Source of the DNA: Phycisphaerales bacterium
GTDB taxonomy: Bacteria; Planctomycetota; Phycisphaerae; Phycisphaerales; UBA1924
Assembly (NCBI GenBank): GCA_905339235.1
Contig: CAJPFG010000026.1
Location: forward strand, 1-64,000
Direction of reading: 5' to 3'
Length of the DNA: 64,000 nt
Part shown: piece by piece, positions 17,092 to 25,644 of the stretch
How the letters are laid out: each line of letters starts with the position of its first letter
Position numbering within the stretch: position 1 is the stretch's first letter
Made by a program: the position numbers and the translations under genes
The notes under the pieces: generated by a model
Seen by the model: only the letters and a program-made list of their open reading frames with translations
Database searches by the model: none
Told to the model about the DNA's origin: nothing

Positions 17092-17426
17092 CGCGGGAAC
17101 CTCCGCAAGACGCACCAGAAGGCGCGTCCCCGCCCGAATGCGAGGACCAGGCACAACGACAGGAGCGCGAACATCACGATCGCGTGAGCCGCGGATTCGA
17201 CTCCAATCGCGCGCGTGGCTACCTCGACGGCGCCGAACAAGTCCGTGCGTCCGGTGAAGTTTTCGCCGACCGCGCCTACCCAGTACGAGAGGAATCGGGC
17301 CAGCCAAACCCAGTGCGGAGCCATCACCCCGAGCCCGAGGATGCCGGCGAGGCGCAACGCCAAAACCGCCTGCGATCTCGACGGCGGGGATGCGTTGGAA
17401 CCGACGGTCACGAAACCAGTGTACAT
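17088..17426 (-). CDS. small membrane protein coupled to zinc-ribbon gene
   Basis: 112 residues with two to three membrane helices (about 20-50 and 80-100) and no recognised motif. It ends in an ATGA overlap with the next gene, so the two proteins are likely made together and may interact. It starts 21 bases after the astD stop on the same strand, so it could share its transcript, though no metabolic link is evident. Confidence 0.55.
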   Translation of the reverse strand: MYTGFVTVGSNASPPSRSQAVLALRLAGILGLGVMAPHWVWLARFLSYWVGAVGENFTGRTDLFGAVEVATRAIGVESAAHAIVMFALLSLCLVLAFGRGRAFWCVLRRFPR

Positions 17427-17447
17427 CCTGCGATCGCTTCGCGTGCG

Positions 17448-18974
17448 CTATCGGAGCCACGATTCTTCGAAGCGCATCCCCGGCGAAATCGTCGCGGCGT
17501 CGGCGTGTTCCGTCATGCCCGCGACCGGGTACGCGCAGTAATCGAGTGAAAACGCGCCCGCCGGCCGATGGTTGCCCGAGAGGCCCAGTCCGCCGAAGGG
17601 TAACTTGCTCGAGGCGCCCGCGGTCCCGGTGTTGACATTGACGCACCCGGCCCGCACCTCGCGCAGGAAGCGGTCGGCGCTCGCCGGGTCGCGCGTGAAG
17701 ATCGACGCCGCCAAGCCGAATGAAGTCGCGTTGGTCTGCGCGATGGCTTGGTCCAGCGATTCCACGACAGCCACCCGCAGGAATGGCCCGAACACCTCGC
17801 AGTCGCACCCGGCGCCCGCCGACTCGTGGCGAGAAAAGCCCTCAACACGCATCACGCCGGGCGTGACGAACCAGCCGCCCGCGCCGGCGTCCACGCTCCC
17901 GCACGGCACCAGCACCTCGCCGCCGGACCGGCGCAGTCGCTCCTGGGCCGCGAGGATCGCCTCTCGTGCGGCCTGCGTGATGACCGGTCCCATGAACACG
18001 GGGTGCGAGGCCGCGGGATCGCCGAGGATCAGCGAACTCGCGCACTTGCACACCGCGGGGATCACGGCCGCGGCGGCGTCGCGGTGCACGATCAGCCGGC
18101 GGGTGCACGTGCATCGTTGCCCGGCGGAGATGAAGGCGCAGCGGACGCACTCGATGACCGCCTGCTTCAGGTCGGCGTCGGGCATGATCGCCGCGGCGTT
18201 GTTCCCGCCCATTTCGAGCGCCAGGATCCGCCCCGGCCGATCGAGATTGGCCTGCATGATTGAGCGGCCGACGGGCCAGGAGCCTGTGAAGAGCACACCG
18301 TCGATTTCGTCGTGGCCGGTCAGGGCGGACGCGACATCCGCGCCGCCGTGCACGAGATTGAGAACGCCGGGCGGGGCCTTCTCGGCGTCGAGCGATTCCT
18401 GCAGCATTCGCGCGAGCAGTTGCCCGACCGCCGGGGCCTTGTCGGACGGCTTGAAGACCACCGTGTTTCCCATCGCGAGCGCCGGAATGATGTGCCCGTT
18501 GGGGAGGTGGGCCGGGAAGTTGAACGGGCCCAGCACGGCCAAGACGCCGTGCGGCCGGAACCAGCAGCGTCCCACGCGGGTGGCACCGGCGCCTACTTCG
18601 TACCCCTCGACCCGCTTGAGCGGACCGGCGGGGTCGAGCGTGATGTCTACCTTGGCGGGAATTAACTGGGCTTCGCCGCGTGCATCCCACATGGGCTTGC
18701 CGACTTCGTCGCGGATCAGGGCGGAGAGGGAGTCCTCGCGGGCCTTTGCGATCGCCTGGAATCGCCGCAGCACGGCCGAGCGTTTTTCGAAGGACAGTGA
18801 ACTCCAGGCGCCGAACGCCCCGCGAGCCGAGGCCACGGCCTGGTTCACGTGGCTCACCACCGGAGCACCGGACCAGACGCATGAGGAAGGTCGGGCCGGA
18901 TTCCACGATCTCAGCGGGTCGCCGGGAATCTCGCGCCAGGCGCCCCCGATCAGGTTCGCGCCCGCCTGGCTCAC
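17448..18974 (-). CDS. astD: succinylglutamate-semialdehyde dehydrogenase
   Basis: 508 residues; NAD-dependent aldehyde dehydrogenase. It follows AstD closely: RPHGVLAVLGPFNFPAHLPNGH (split in family by FNFP, 151-154), VFKPSD, LFTGSWPVGR, catalytic Glu254 in LALEMGGNN, and nucleophile Cys288 in SAGQRC. AstD oxidises N-succinylglutamate semialdehyde to N-succinylglutamate in the arginine succinyltransferase pathway. It starts at a GTG that overlaps the astA stop (GTGA, 18971-18974), so the two are translationally coupled. The C-terminus is about 15 residues longer than the usual ~490. Confidence 0.9.
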   Translation of the reverse strand: MSQAGANLIGGAWREIPGDPLRSWNPARPSSCVWSGAPVVSHVNQAVASARGAFGAWSSLSFEKRSAVLRRFQAIAKAREDSLSALIRDEVGKPMWDARGEAQLIPAKVDITLDPAGPLKRVEGYEVGAGATRVGRCWFRPHGVLAVLGPFNFPAHLPNGHIIPALAMGNTVVFKPSDKAPAVGQLLARMLQESLDAEKAPPGVLNLVHGGADVASALTGHDEIDGVLFTGSWPVGRSIMQANLDRPGRILALEMGGNNAAAIMPDADLKQAVIECVRCAFISAGQRCTCTRRLIVHRDAAAAVIPAVCKCASSLILGDPAASHPVFMGPVITQAAREAILAAQERLRRSGGEVLVPCGSVDAGAGGWFVTPGVMRVEGFSRHESAGAGCDCEVFGPFLRVAVVESLDQAIAQTNATSFGLAASIFTRDPASADRFLREVRAGCVNVNTGTAGASSKLPFGGLGLSGNHRPAGAFSLDYCAYPVAGMTEHADAATISPGMRFEESWLR

Positions 18975-20158
18975 GACCGCACCTTCTTGCGGGGTGCGCG
19001 ACGCTTTGCCGCGCCGTCGGGAGTCGCGCCCGCCGCGTCCGCGGTGCCGGTGTCGGGGGGCACGATGCTCGCCAGCGACGTGAGGCCGATTTCGGTTCCC
19101 GCTTTCGCCTGGATCAGCGTCAATGCGTTCGCCGGAACGCGGGCGGCGTCCTCGAGCAGTTCGACGCGAGTTTCCGTCGCCCGCAACTCCCCGTCCTTGT
19201 CCAGCGTGCTGATGATCGCCGGCGTCGTGCAGCGATCCGAGTTCGTCGCCCTCGCGGCCTCCACCCGCCGCGTGTCCCGAATCAGCGGTACCTCCGCCGT
19301 TACCGCGTCCAGGTGCGGCCCGCCGTCGAACGGATCCACGAACCCGTGGTTCTTGAAGCCCAAGTCCTCCAGCAGCCGCACCGCGGGAATCGTCTCCCGC
19401 CCCACCACGCCGATCTGATTCTGCACTTCGAGCGGAAACAGGGAGAGGTAGATCTCTTCCTTGGGCAGCAACTCGGAAATGAAGTTCCGATTGTGCTGGC
19501 AGAAACGGTCCGCCTCGCCGAATCGCACCGGAATGAACTTGCGGCCGAAGTTGTCCCAGAAGATGTTGTCGCCCTCTTCCGTGACGGGGCCCATCATCTC
19601 GGCGAGGATGCGATCCGCGAAGAGTTCGCGATGCAGCGCCAGCCAATGGAACCGCACGAAGGAGAGCAGTCGCCCCGGCCGGAGTTTGTGGCCGCGGTAG
19701 GAGGGCTGGATGATCAGGCCGCCGATTTCGCTGGGGCCGGTTTCGTCGCCGAATAACTGGCCGACCTTGTGCGTGCTGCCCCAGCCCAGGCGCTGGGAGC
19801 GGAACGTCTTTTCGGTGATCCTGAACGTCCAGTTCGGGTTTCCGGGGCCGCCCTGGTGGGCACGGATCTGCGAGGTGCCGATGACGCCGCGCGTCTCGGT
19901 GTCTTCGATGGTGAACATGAACGCATCGGACTCCTCCTCGACCTCGGCCCAGCCGCTGATCTTGGAGGGCTTGCGCTTGCGCGGCTTCTCGCGCTGCTCA
20001 ACTTTCGCCCCCGAGATCCGCTTGAAGCACCGCGCCGAGTGATCGATCTTGCCCTGCATGATCGTCTCGTTGGGCGGGAGGTTGATGAAGTACACCATCC
20101 GCGCCAACTTCAGCAGCGTGGAGACATCAGCGGCTTTGGACTGGCGAACAAGAAACAT
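18971..20158 (-). CDS. astA: arginine/ornithine N-succinyltransferase
   Basis: 395 residues. AstA transfers succinyl from succinyl-CoA to the alpha-amino group of arginine (in some bacteria also ornithine). Family landmarks: the N-terminal VRQSKAADV strand, FWDNFGRKF, EADRFC, LLPKEEIYLSLFP and the DPFDGGPHLDA block. Compared with typical AstA (~340), there is a basic insert near residues 50-65 (EQREKPRKRKPSK) and a ~50-residue low-complexity tail ending in RKKVRS. ATG 20158 follows GGAG. It is the first gene of the astA-astD pair. AstB is absent from the window, so ornithine may be the substrate (inference). Confidence 0.88.
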   Translation of the reverse strand: MFLVRQSKAADVSTLLKLARMVYFINLPPNETIMQGKIDHSARCFKRISGAKVEQREKPRKRKPSKISGWAEVEEESDAFMFTIEDTETRGVIGTSQIRAHQGGPGNPNWTFRITEKTFRSQRLGWGSTHKVGQLFGDETGPSEIGGLIIQPSYRGHKLRPGRLLSFVRFHWLALHRELFADRILAEMMGPVTEEGDNIFWDNFGRKFIPVRFGEADRFCQHNRNFISELLPKEEIYLSLFPLEVQNQIGVVGRETIPAVRLLEDLGFKNHGFVDPFDGGPHLDAVTAEVPLIRDTRRVEAARATNSDRCTTPAIISTLDKDGELRATETRVELLEDAARVPANALTLIQAKAGTEIGLTSLASIVPPDTGTADAAGATPDGAAKRRAPRKKVRS

Positions 20159-20293
20159 GCAGGCTCCGATACGCCCTACCTTGGATCGGCGGATAACCGA
20201 AGGGGCCTTGGGCGGTAACCGCCGAGTGGCCGCATGGTAGGTGGACCCGGTCCGCGTCCCCGGCATATCCCCGCGAGCGCAATTACTGCGCGT

Positions 20294-20592
20294 CTATTCC
20301 GCTCCCAGGTCGATTGAGCGGATGCTCCGGGCACCATGAACGATGCGGACTACCTGCACGGGCTTGCTATCTGGAAGGTAAATGATGATTACGGCAGAAC
20401 GACCCAGGTTCGATAGGCCCTGCCTCGGAGTTTGCGAACGGCGCCTGCCAGTGGGTTCGATGCGATAGTCTCGCATGCGGCCAGCACCCGGAGCACAAAC
20501 CGTTCCGCCGCCTGCGGGCGATCAAGACTAATCCAGTCCGCTGCTTCAGTCAGGTCGTGGGCTGCGCTCGCTGAGAGTTTGAAACGACTCAT
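20294..20592 (-). pseudogene. parE: ParE/RelE-type toxin, frameshifted
   Basis: The first part (20592 to about 20400) encodes MSRFKLSASAAHDLTEAADW...ERFVLRVL...NPLAGAVRKLRGRAYRTW, a clear ParE start, but that frame stops at 20389. The rest of the toxin (AVIIIYLPDSKPVQVVRIVHGARSI) continues in another frame to a stop at 20294. Both parts together match a normal ~98-residue toxin, so a single indel near 20395-20410 broke it. Its start overlaps the antitoxin stop (ATGA). Unless read by frameshifting, the toxin is inactive. Confidence 0.8.
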
Positions 20593-20891
20593 CCAGCGCG
20601 CCTTCGGGGGACGCCTCTCTGCCCTCGACTACGGACTCGCTTGAGAATCGCCGCAATAGTCTTCGGCCCGTCAACAACTCGCCCGCGTCGGATGTCTTCC
20701 ATGCCTTCCTCGATCCGGCGCACCGTTTCCGGCGTGAACTCGAACTCGCCGTGACGAACCGCTTGCAGCATCCGCAAGCCGTCAACGATCATCTCCCCCT
20801 GAGACTCGTACGCCCCGGTAGCGATCTCGCTGTCCACGAAGAGCTGCAGCGATTCGGGCAGTTCGGCTTTTCGATTTCGGCGGGCTTTCAT
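20589..20891 (-). CDS. parD: ParD-type antitoxin
   Basis: 100 residues. The N-terminus is basic and followed by a ribbon-helix-helix-like part (ELPESLQLFVDSEIATGAYESQGEMIVDGLRML, about 11-43), typical of ParD/CopG antitoxins that bind their own promoter. The acidic helical middle should wrap the toxin, and the C-terminus is Arg-rich. ATG 20891 begins just upstream of the RHH. It is coupled by ATGA to the downstream toxin reading frame, which is frameshifted, so this may be a relic or orphan antitoxin. Confidence 0.8.
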   Translation of the reverse strand: MKARRNRKAELPESLQLFVDSEIATGAYESQGEMIVDGLRMLQAVRHGEFEFTPETVRRIEEGMEDIRRGRVVDGPKTIAAILKRVRSRGQRGVPRRRAG

Positions 20892-20932
20892 CCTTAAATG
20901 ATAGTTCACACTCGGAACCGCGTTCCGCACCG

Positions 20933-21835
20933 TTACGAACGACTCCGGCTCGCAAGGGTGCCCCGAATGACCAACACTGCCTCGTCCCGCCCCACCGCCT
21001 CCAACTCCATCCGCGGCGGTCTCACCCGCTCGCTCCCCATCCCCACCTCCGCCTGCACCAGTTTGATCAACTGCACAAACTCCGGCACCACATCCATCCG
21101 CAGCAGCGGCAGGAACCACCGATACAGCGCCTCCGCCTCCGCGCGCTTCCCATCTCGCGCCAGATCGAACAGCCGCACGCTCTCTTCCGGCAGCGCGTTC
21201 ACCAGCCCCGCGACCCACCCCACCGCCCCGGCGGCCACGCCCTCCACGATCAGGTCATCCACGCCCACCAGCACGTTCAGCCGCTCGCCCAGCAGCGCCC
21301 GGATGGCCGTGATCCGCCGCACATCCGCCGACGATTCCTTCACCGCGTGCAGGTTCGCGCAACCCGCCGCCAACTCCGCGACCTGCTCCGGCAGCAGGTC
21401 CACCCCGTACGCGATCGGGTTGTTGTACGCCATGCACGACAACCCCGTCGCCCGGATCACCGCCTCGTAGTGCCCGCGCGTCTCACGCCACGACCCCTTG
21501 TACACGTACGGCGGGAGCACCATGAGCCCGACACACCCGCACCCCGCGGCCTGCTCCGCCTGCCGCACGGCCTCTCGCGTGCTCAGCGCCGCGATCCCCG
21601 CGATCACCGGCACCCTCGCCCCCACGCTCCGCACCAGCGATTCCAGCACCTCGCCCCGTTCCTCAGACGTCAGCGTCCCGCCCTCTCCCAGCGACCCCAG
21701 CCCCACCACGCCGCGGCACCCCGCATCCACCATCCACGCGGCGTGTTCCTCCACGAACGCCAGATCGATCCCGCCCCGCTCGTCAAAGGGCGTCGTGATC
21801 GCCGGAATTACCCCGCGCCAGTCGCTCTGCTTCAT
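20933..21835 (-). CDS. DapA-family enzyme, likely pyrroline-4-hydroxy-2-carboxylate deaminase
   Basis: 300 residues; class I aldolase-type TIM barrel of the dihydrodipicolinate synthase family. GVIPAITTPFDERG opens the barrel, Tyr137 (AYNNP) and the Schiff-base Lys166 (HAVKESS) are in place. Because the gene just upstream encodes a 4-hydroxyproline epimerase (23 bases between stop and this ATG), the probable reaction is deamination of 1-pyrroline-4-hydroxy-2-carboxylate to 2-oxoglutarate semialdehyde, as in bacterial hydroxyproline catabolism. True DapA or other keto-acid lyases remain possible. ATG 21835 has GGAGG close upstream and is preferred to a GTG at 21862 overlapping the previous stop. 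Confidence 0.75.
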   Translation of the reverse strand: MKQSDWRGVIPAITTPFDERGGIDLAFVEEHAAWMVDAGCRGVVGLGSLGEGGTLTSEERGEVLESLVRSVGARVPVIAGIAALSTREAVRQAEQAAGCGCVGLMVLPPYVYKGSWRETRGHYEAVIRATGLSCMAYNNPIAYGVDLLPEQVAELAAGCANLHAVKESSADVRRITAIRALLGERLNVLVGVDDLIVEGVAAGAVGWVAGLVNALPEESVRLFDLARDGKRAEAEALYRWFLPLLRMDVVPEFVQLIKLVQAEVGMGSERVRPPRMELEAVGRDEAVLVIRGTLASRSRS

Positions 21836-21858
21836 CGCCCCTCCGCGCGCCGCAGCGC

Positions 21859-22815
21859 TCACAGCCGGATCCCGTGCACAAACGGATCGCCCTCATCCAG
21901 AAGCAGCGTCGATTCCGCGGTGATCCACGCCCCGCCGCGGATCGTCGGAATCACCTTGCCCCCCTCCACCCGCACCCGCCCTTCGAACACGCTCCCGATG
22001 ATGCTCTCCTGCCGCCACGCAAGCCCTTCCGCGAGCCGCCCATCCGCGTGCAGGCACGCCAGCTTCGCGCTCGTCCCCGTCCCGCACGGCGAGCGGTCGT
22101 ACGCCTTCCCCGGACACAGCACGAAGTTCTTCGACTGGCAATCCGCGCGCGTCGCCGGCCCGAACAACTCGACGTGATCCACCTGCCCGCGCCCGAGCCT
22201 TTCATCCCCCTTGATCCCCGCCCGCTCCAACCCCATCCGGATCGCCCACGTGTAGTTGGTCAGCGTCTCGATGTTCCGCGCCAACAGTTCCTGGCCATGC
22301 TCGCTCACCAGGTAGAACCAGTTCCCGCCCCACGCAATATCGCCCCGCACTACCGCGCTGCGCCCCTGCCACTCGAACTCCACCGGCACATCCTTCGCAA
22401 ACCGCCACGACGGGACGTTGTCGATCGCCACACCACCATCGGCGCCGATCTCCAGCGTTACCTCCCCAACCGGCGTCTCGACCACATGCCGCCCCGTGCC
22501 AATCCGCCCCAGGTGCCGCAGCGTTGCGCCCAGCCCGATCGTGCCGTGCCCGCACGCGTTCAGCAGCCCCACGTTGTTGAAGAAGATCACCCCGCACACC
22601 GCCCGCGCCGAGGCCGCGGGCACGATGAGCGCCCCCACCATCGGGTCCGACCCTCGGGGCTCGTTCACCACCGCCGACCGGAACCAGTCAAACCGCTCAC
22701 GAAACGCCGCGGCCTGGTCCGCCACCGTCCCCGGCCCCAGGTCCGGCCCGCCATCCACCACGACGCGGGTGGGCTCGCCTTCGGTGTGGGAGTCAACAAC
22801 CTGAACTCGGCGCAT
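21859..22815 (-). CDS. 4-hydroxyproline 2-epimerase (proline racemase family)
   Basis: 318 residues. Both catalytic cysteines of proline racemase/epimerase enzymes are present: Cys88 in LNACGHGTIG and Cys244 in DRSPCGTGTSA. The dehydratase branch has Thr in place of the first Cys, so an epimerase is favoured. The reaction would be trans-4-hydroxy-L-proline to cis-4-hydroxy-D-proline. GNWFYLV and the DapA-family neighbour support hydroxyproline use over proline. The start ATG lies 26 bases after the aminotransferase stop. The D-hydroxyproline oxidase step is not encoded in the window. Confidence 0.85.
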   Translation of the reverse strand: MRRVQVVDSHTEGEPTRVVVDGGPDLGPGTVADQAAAFRERFDWFRSAVVNEPRGSDPMVGALIVPAASARAVCGVIFFNNVGLLNACGHGTIGLGATLRHLGRIGTGRHVVETPVGEVTLEIGADGGVAIDNVPSWRFAKDVPVEFEWQGRSAVVRGDIAWGGNWFYLVSEHGQELLARNIETLTNYTWAIRMGLERAGIKGDERLGRGQVDHVELFGPATRADCQSKNFVLCPGKAYDRSPCGTGTSAKLACLHADGRLAEGLAWRQESIIGSVFEGRVRVEGGKVIPTIRGGAWITAESTLLLDEGDPFVHGIRL

Positions 22816-22841
22816 GCATCACCATAGCGCGGCTCTGATCG

Positions 22842-24308
22842 CTACTTCACTCGAGCCAGACCGCGCTCGATGCACGCGAACACCCGCGGCCAGTCGGAGT
22901 CCTTGAACACGCCCAACGGCGGGAGCATGCGCAGGTGGTACGGCCCGTGCCCGCAGTAGAAGAGGATGACGCCCTCCTCGAAGCACATCTTGCACGCCTC
23001 GTTGATCTTTTTCTTGTCGCCGCCGAAGGGCGTCAGACGAACCATGCCGCCCGTGCCGCCGATGAGCCGCTCGCCGCCCCCGCCCAGCGATTCGACCGCC
23101 GGGAACCACTCCGGGTGCTTCGCCATCAACGCGGCGGCCTGCGCGCGGAACGCGGCGTGCTGCTTCGCGCAAATGCCCTGGTCGCCGTAGTACCCCCCGT
23201 CACGAAGCCGCTCGATCACGCGCTGCCCGACGCGGAAGGACACGCCTTCGCCCGTGAAGGTGCCGGAGAGCAGGCCCGCCTTGGGGTTGTACTCCTCGGT
23301 GTAAAGCGTGGCGCAGGCCTGGGTCATCTTGCCCACGCACAGCACATCCACGTATTCGCCGAGGTTGAGCCACTCGTAGGCGAACATCCGCTCGCCGCGG
23401 CCGAACGTCTGGATCTCGTCGAACCAGACTGCGATTCGCTTGGCGCGGCAGACTTCCATGATGGCTTTGAGATAGTCGCGGTCGCCGATGTTGAAGCCGC
23501 CCTCGCCCTGGATCAACTCGAAGATGAAGCAGGCGTGCTGGCCGGGGTAGCGGTGGATGAAGGTTTCGAGTTGCTTCACCGCCGCGTCGATGAACCGGAC
23601 CTTTCCGCCCATTCGCTCCGCGGCCACACCGTCCCAGAAGGGCATGTAGTCCACGAGCGTATTGAGCGGGAGGCCCTGGCGGTAGTCGGAGGTGTCGCCG
23701 ATCTGGGCCATGGTCGTCGAGCGGCCCATGAAGCAATCGTTGAAGGCGATGACGCGGGACGCGGGGGCGTGCTTCTGGAAGCAGACCTTGAGGGCGTTCT
23801 CGTTGGCCATCGCGCCGCTGGTCGAGAGGTAGGCGTACTTGAGACGGCTGTTCTTCTTCGCCTCGCCGACCAGCGTCTGCGCGAACTCGAAGGCTCCGAA
23901 GTTCGAGGACAGATTGCCGTGCTTCACGACGTCGTCGAGGCCCGACTCCAGAGCCGCCCGCGCGAGGTCGGTGTCGGAGTGTCCGAAGAAGTTGACGCCG
24001 ATCCCGCAGATCATGTCCCACTTCACCGAGCCGTCGGCGAGTTCCACCAGCGCCCCATTTCCCACGCCCGACCCGATGTACGGATACAGGAGCCCGCGCC
24101 CGCGCACCTCCGACGCCCGCTTCATCAGCGCCTCATACGACTCCTTCAGCCCCGGGTTCCCCGCCCGCTCCCCCGTCAGCATCGCCGACTTCGCCGCGAT
24201 CTCGTTCACGATCGCATCGATCGCCGCCCGTACCGCAGGGCTCGCGTGCAACTGGGCTCCGGTCGTGGTGGATGGGGTTGCGGTCATGGGTTGCTTCACG
24301 GTGGTCAT
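22842..24308 (-). CDS. class III PLP-dependent aminotransferase
   Basis: 488 residues of the ornithine/acetylornithine/lysine aminotransferase class. Visible parts: substrate/PLP glycine region STSGAMANENALK, the PLP-Asp motif WFDEIQTFGRG, and the PLP-lysine in VGKMTQAC. It is longer than the usual ~400-450 residues through an N-terminal extension (about 1-60). In a cluster with astA and astD it is the best candidate for the N-succinylornithine transaminase step (AstC role), but lysine 6-aminotransferase or another omega-amino acid substrate is possible. It is followed closely by the epimerase gene. Confidence 0.75.
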   Translation of the reverse strand: MTTVKQPMTATPSTTTGAQLHASPAVRAAIDAIVNEIAAKSAMLTGERAGNPGLKESYEALMKRASEVRGRGLLYPYIGSGVGNGALVELADGSVKWDMICGIGVNFFGHSDTDLARAALESGLDDVVKHGNLSSNFGAFEFAQTLVGEAKKNSRLKYAYLSTSGAMANENALKVCFQKHAPASRVIAFNDCFMGRSTTMAQIGDTSDYRQGLPLNTLVDYMPFWDGVAAERMGGKVRFIDAAVKQLETFIHRYPGQHACFIFELIQGEGGFNIGDRDYLKAIMEVCRAKRIAVWFDEIQTFGRGERMFAYEWLNLGEYVDVLCVGKMTQACATLYTEEYNPKAGLLSGTFTGEGVSFRVGQRVIERLRDGGYYGDQGICAKQHAAFRAQAAALMAKHPEWFPAVESLGGGGERLIGGTGGMVRLTPFGGDKKKINEACKMCFEEGVILFYCGHGPYHLRMLPPLGVFKDSDWPRVFACIERGLARVK

Positions 24309-24420
24309 GCTGTCTCCCGTCGTTCAAGTGTAGATCGGCCCGCGCGCTCCACCGGCTGTGACTTCGTCGGTTTCCCCGGTCGTTTTCCGGGCGCGGCGCA
24401 TGAACTCATAATCATTCCAA

Positions 24421-25632
24421 TCAGGCGTCGGTCACGCCTTGCTCGCTCAGCCTCGCGATGAGCACGGCGGCCAGTTGCGCTCGCTCGACCAGGCTCGCAA
24501 CTTCCATCCACTCGTCTTTGGTGTGCATTCCCCCGCCGCGGACGCCGAGAGTGTCGATGGTCGCCAGCCCCGCGGCCTGCAAGGCGTTGCCGTCGCAAAC
24601 CCCGCCGGTCTTTCCGAAAGGCAGTTTCTGGCCCAGATCCTCGGCCGCGCCCCGGGCCATTCCCGCGAGCATGCGCGTCCCCTGCGTCAGCGGCTTGGCC
24701 GGGCGGTTGAAGGACTGGAAGACCTTGATCCCGGCCACCGCTTCCGGCTGGGCAAGGGATGAGAGCCGCGAGGCGATTTCGCCGGCCATCGTCGCGTCCC
24801 TGAAGCGGACATTTCCCCACGCCCGGCAGCGGTCCGGCACGACGTTGGTCGCGGTGCCGCCTTCGATCACCCCGACGTTGGCGATCAACCCGCGGTCGGG
24901 GTCGGCCATTGCGTGGATCGCCGTCACGCACTCGGCCATGGTCACGATCGCCGACACGCCGTGCTTGAAGTCGCGCCCGACGTGGGCGGCGACGCCGGTG
25001 GTCTCGATGTAGAACTGCCCGCTCCCGGGGCGCTCGACGACCAGCCCGCCGTCGGGGAGGGCGGGCTCGAAGACCAGGCCCACGTCGTACGCCGCGGCCT
25101 CGGCGCGGATCGTCGCGTCGGAGTGGTACGAACCGGTCTCCTCGTCGGAGTTAAGGATGAAGCCCCACGACGCGGCGATGCCCGCTTCTTCGAGCGATTC
25201 CAGCGCGTGGATGGCGACCAGGAGGCCGCCCTTCATGTCCACGCAGCCGGGACCGTTTGCGCGGGTACCGTCGGCGGAGACGGTCAACTCGCGGAAGGAT
25301 CCGGCGGGGTCGTGCACGGTGTCGATGTGGCCGCACAACAGGATGCGGATCTTGACGCCCTCGCGAACGCGGCGGCACACGGCGGTGGGCGGCGCGGCGC
25401 CCGGCGTTCCTTTTCGGTCGATCCACGCGGGCTTTTCGCCGCCGGGCACGAGTTGGACGCGTGCGCCCAGCGATTCCAGTCTGGTGGTGAGGAGGGCGCG
25501 GGATTCGTCCAGCCCCGCGGTGTGGTTCATTCCCGTGGGGATGCCCACCAGTCGCCGCAAGTCGGCGAGCATGGCCGCTCGGCGGTTCGAAATCACACTG
25601 CAAAGCCGCTCCTCGTTCGCGCTCAGTGCCAC
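24421..25632 (-). CDS. M20-family metallo-hydrolase (deacylase/carboxypeptidase)
   Basis: 403 residues. Dizinc M20 signatures: CGHIDTVHD (first His and Asp), GPGCVDMKGG (bridging Asp), NSDEETGS (Glu pair), and a C-terminal GGMHTKDEW (His). The lid domain lies between about 190 and 305, with TGGVCDGN after it. It resembles carboxypeptidase G2/ArgE/DapE-type enzymes that remove acyl or glutamyl groups. In this cluster it could release succinate from N-succinylglutamate, standing in for AstE (an M14 enzyme); that is inference. Start GTG 25632 with AGGAG 6 bases upstream. It begins 12 bases after the M48 gene's stop. Confidence 0.8.
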   Translation of the reverse strand: MALSANEERLCSVISNRRAAMLADLRRLVGIPTGMNHTAGLDESRALLTTRLESLGARVQLVPGGEKPAWIDRKGTPGAAPPTAVCRRVREGVKIRILLCGHIDTVHDPAGSFRELTVSADGTRANGPGCVDMKGGLLVAIHALESLEEAGIAASWGFILNSDEETGSYHSDATIRAEAAAYDVGLVFEPALPDGGLVVERPGSGQFYIETTGVAAHVGRDFKHGVSAIVTMAECVTAIHAMADPDRGLIANVGVIEGGTATNVVPDRCRAWGNVRFRDATMAGEIASRLSSLAQPEAVAGIKVFQSFNRPAKPLTQGTRMLAGMARGAAEDLGQKLPFGKTGGVCDGNALQAAGLATIDTLGVRGGGMHTKDEWMEVASLVERAQLAAVLIARLSEQGVTDA

Positions 25633-25644
25633 AGAACGCTCCTT

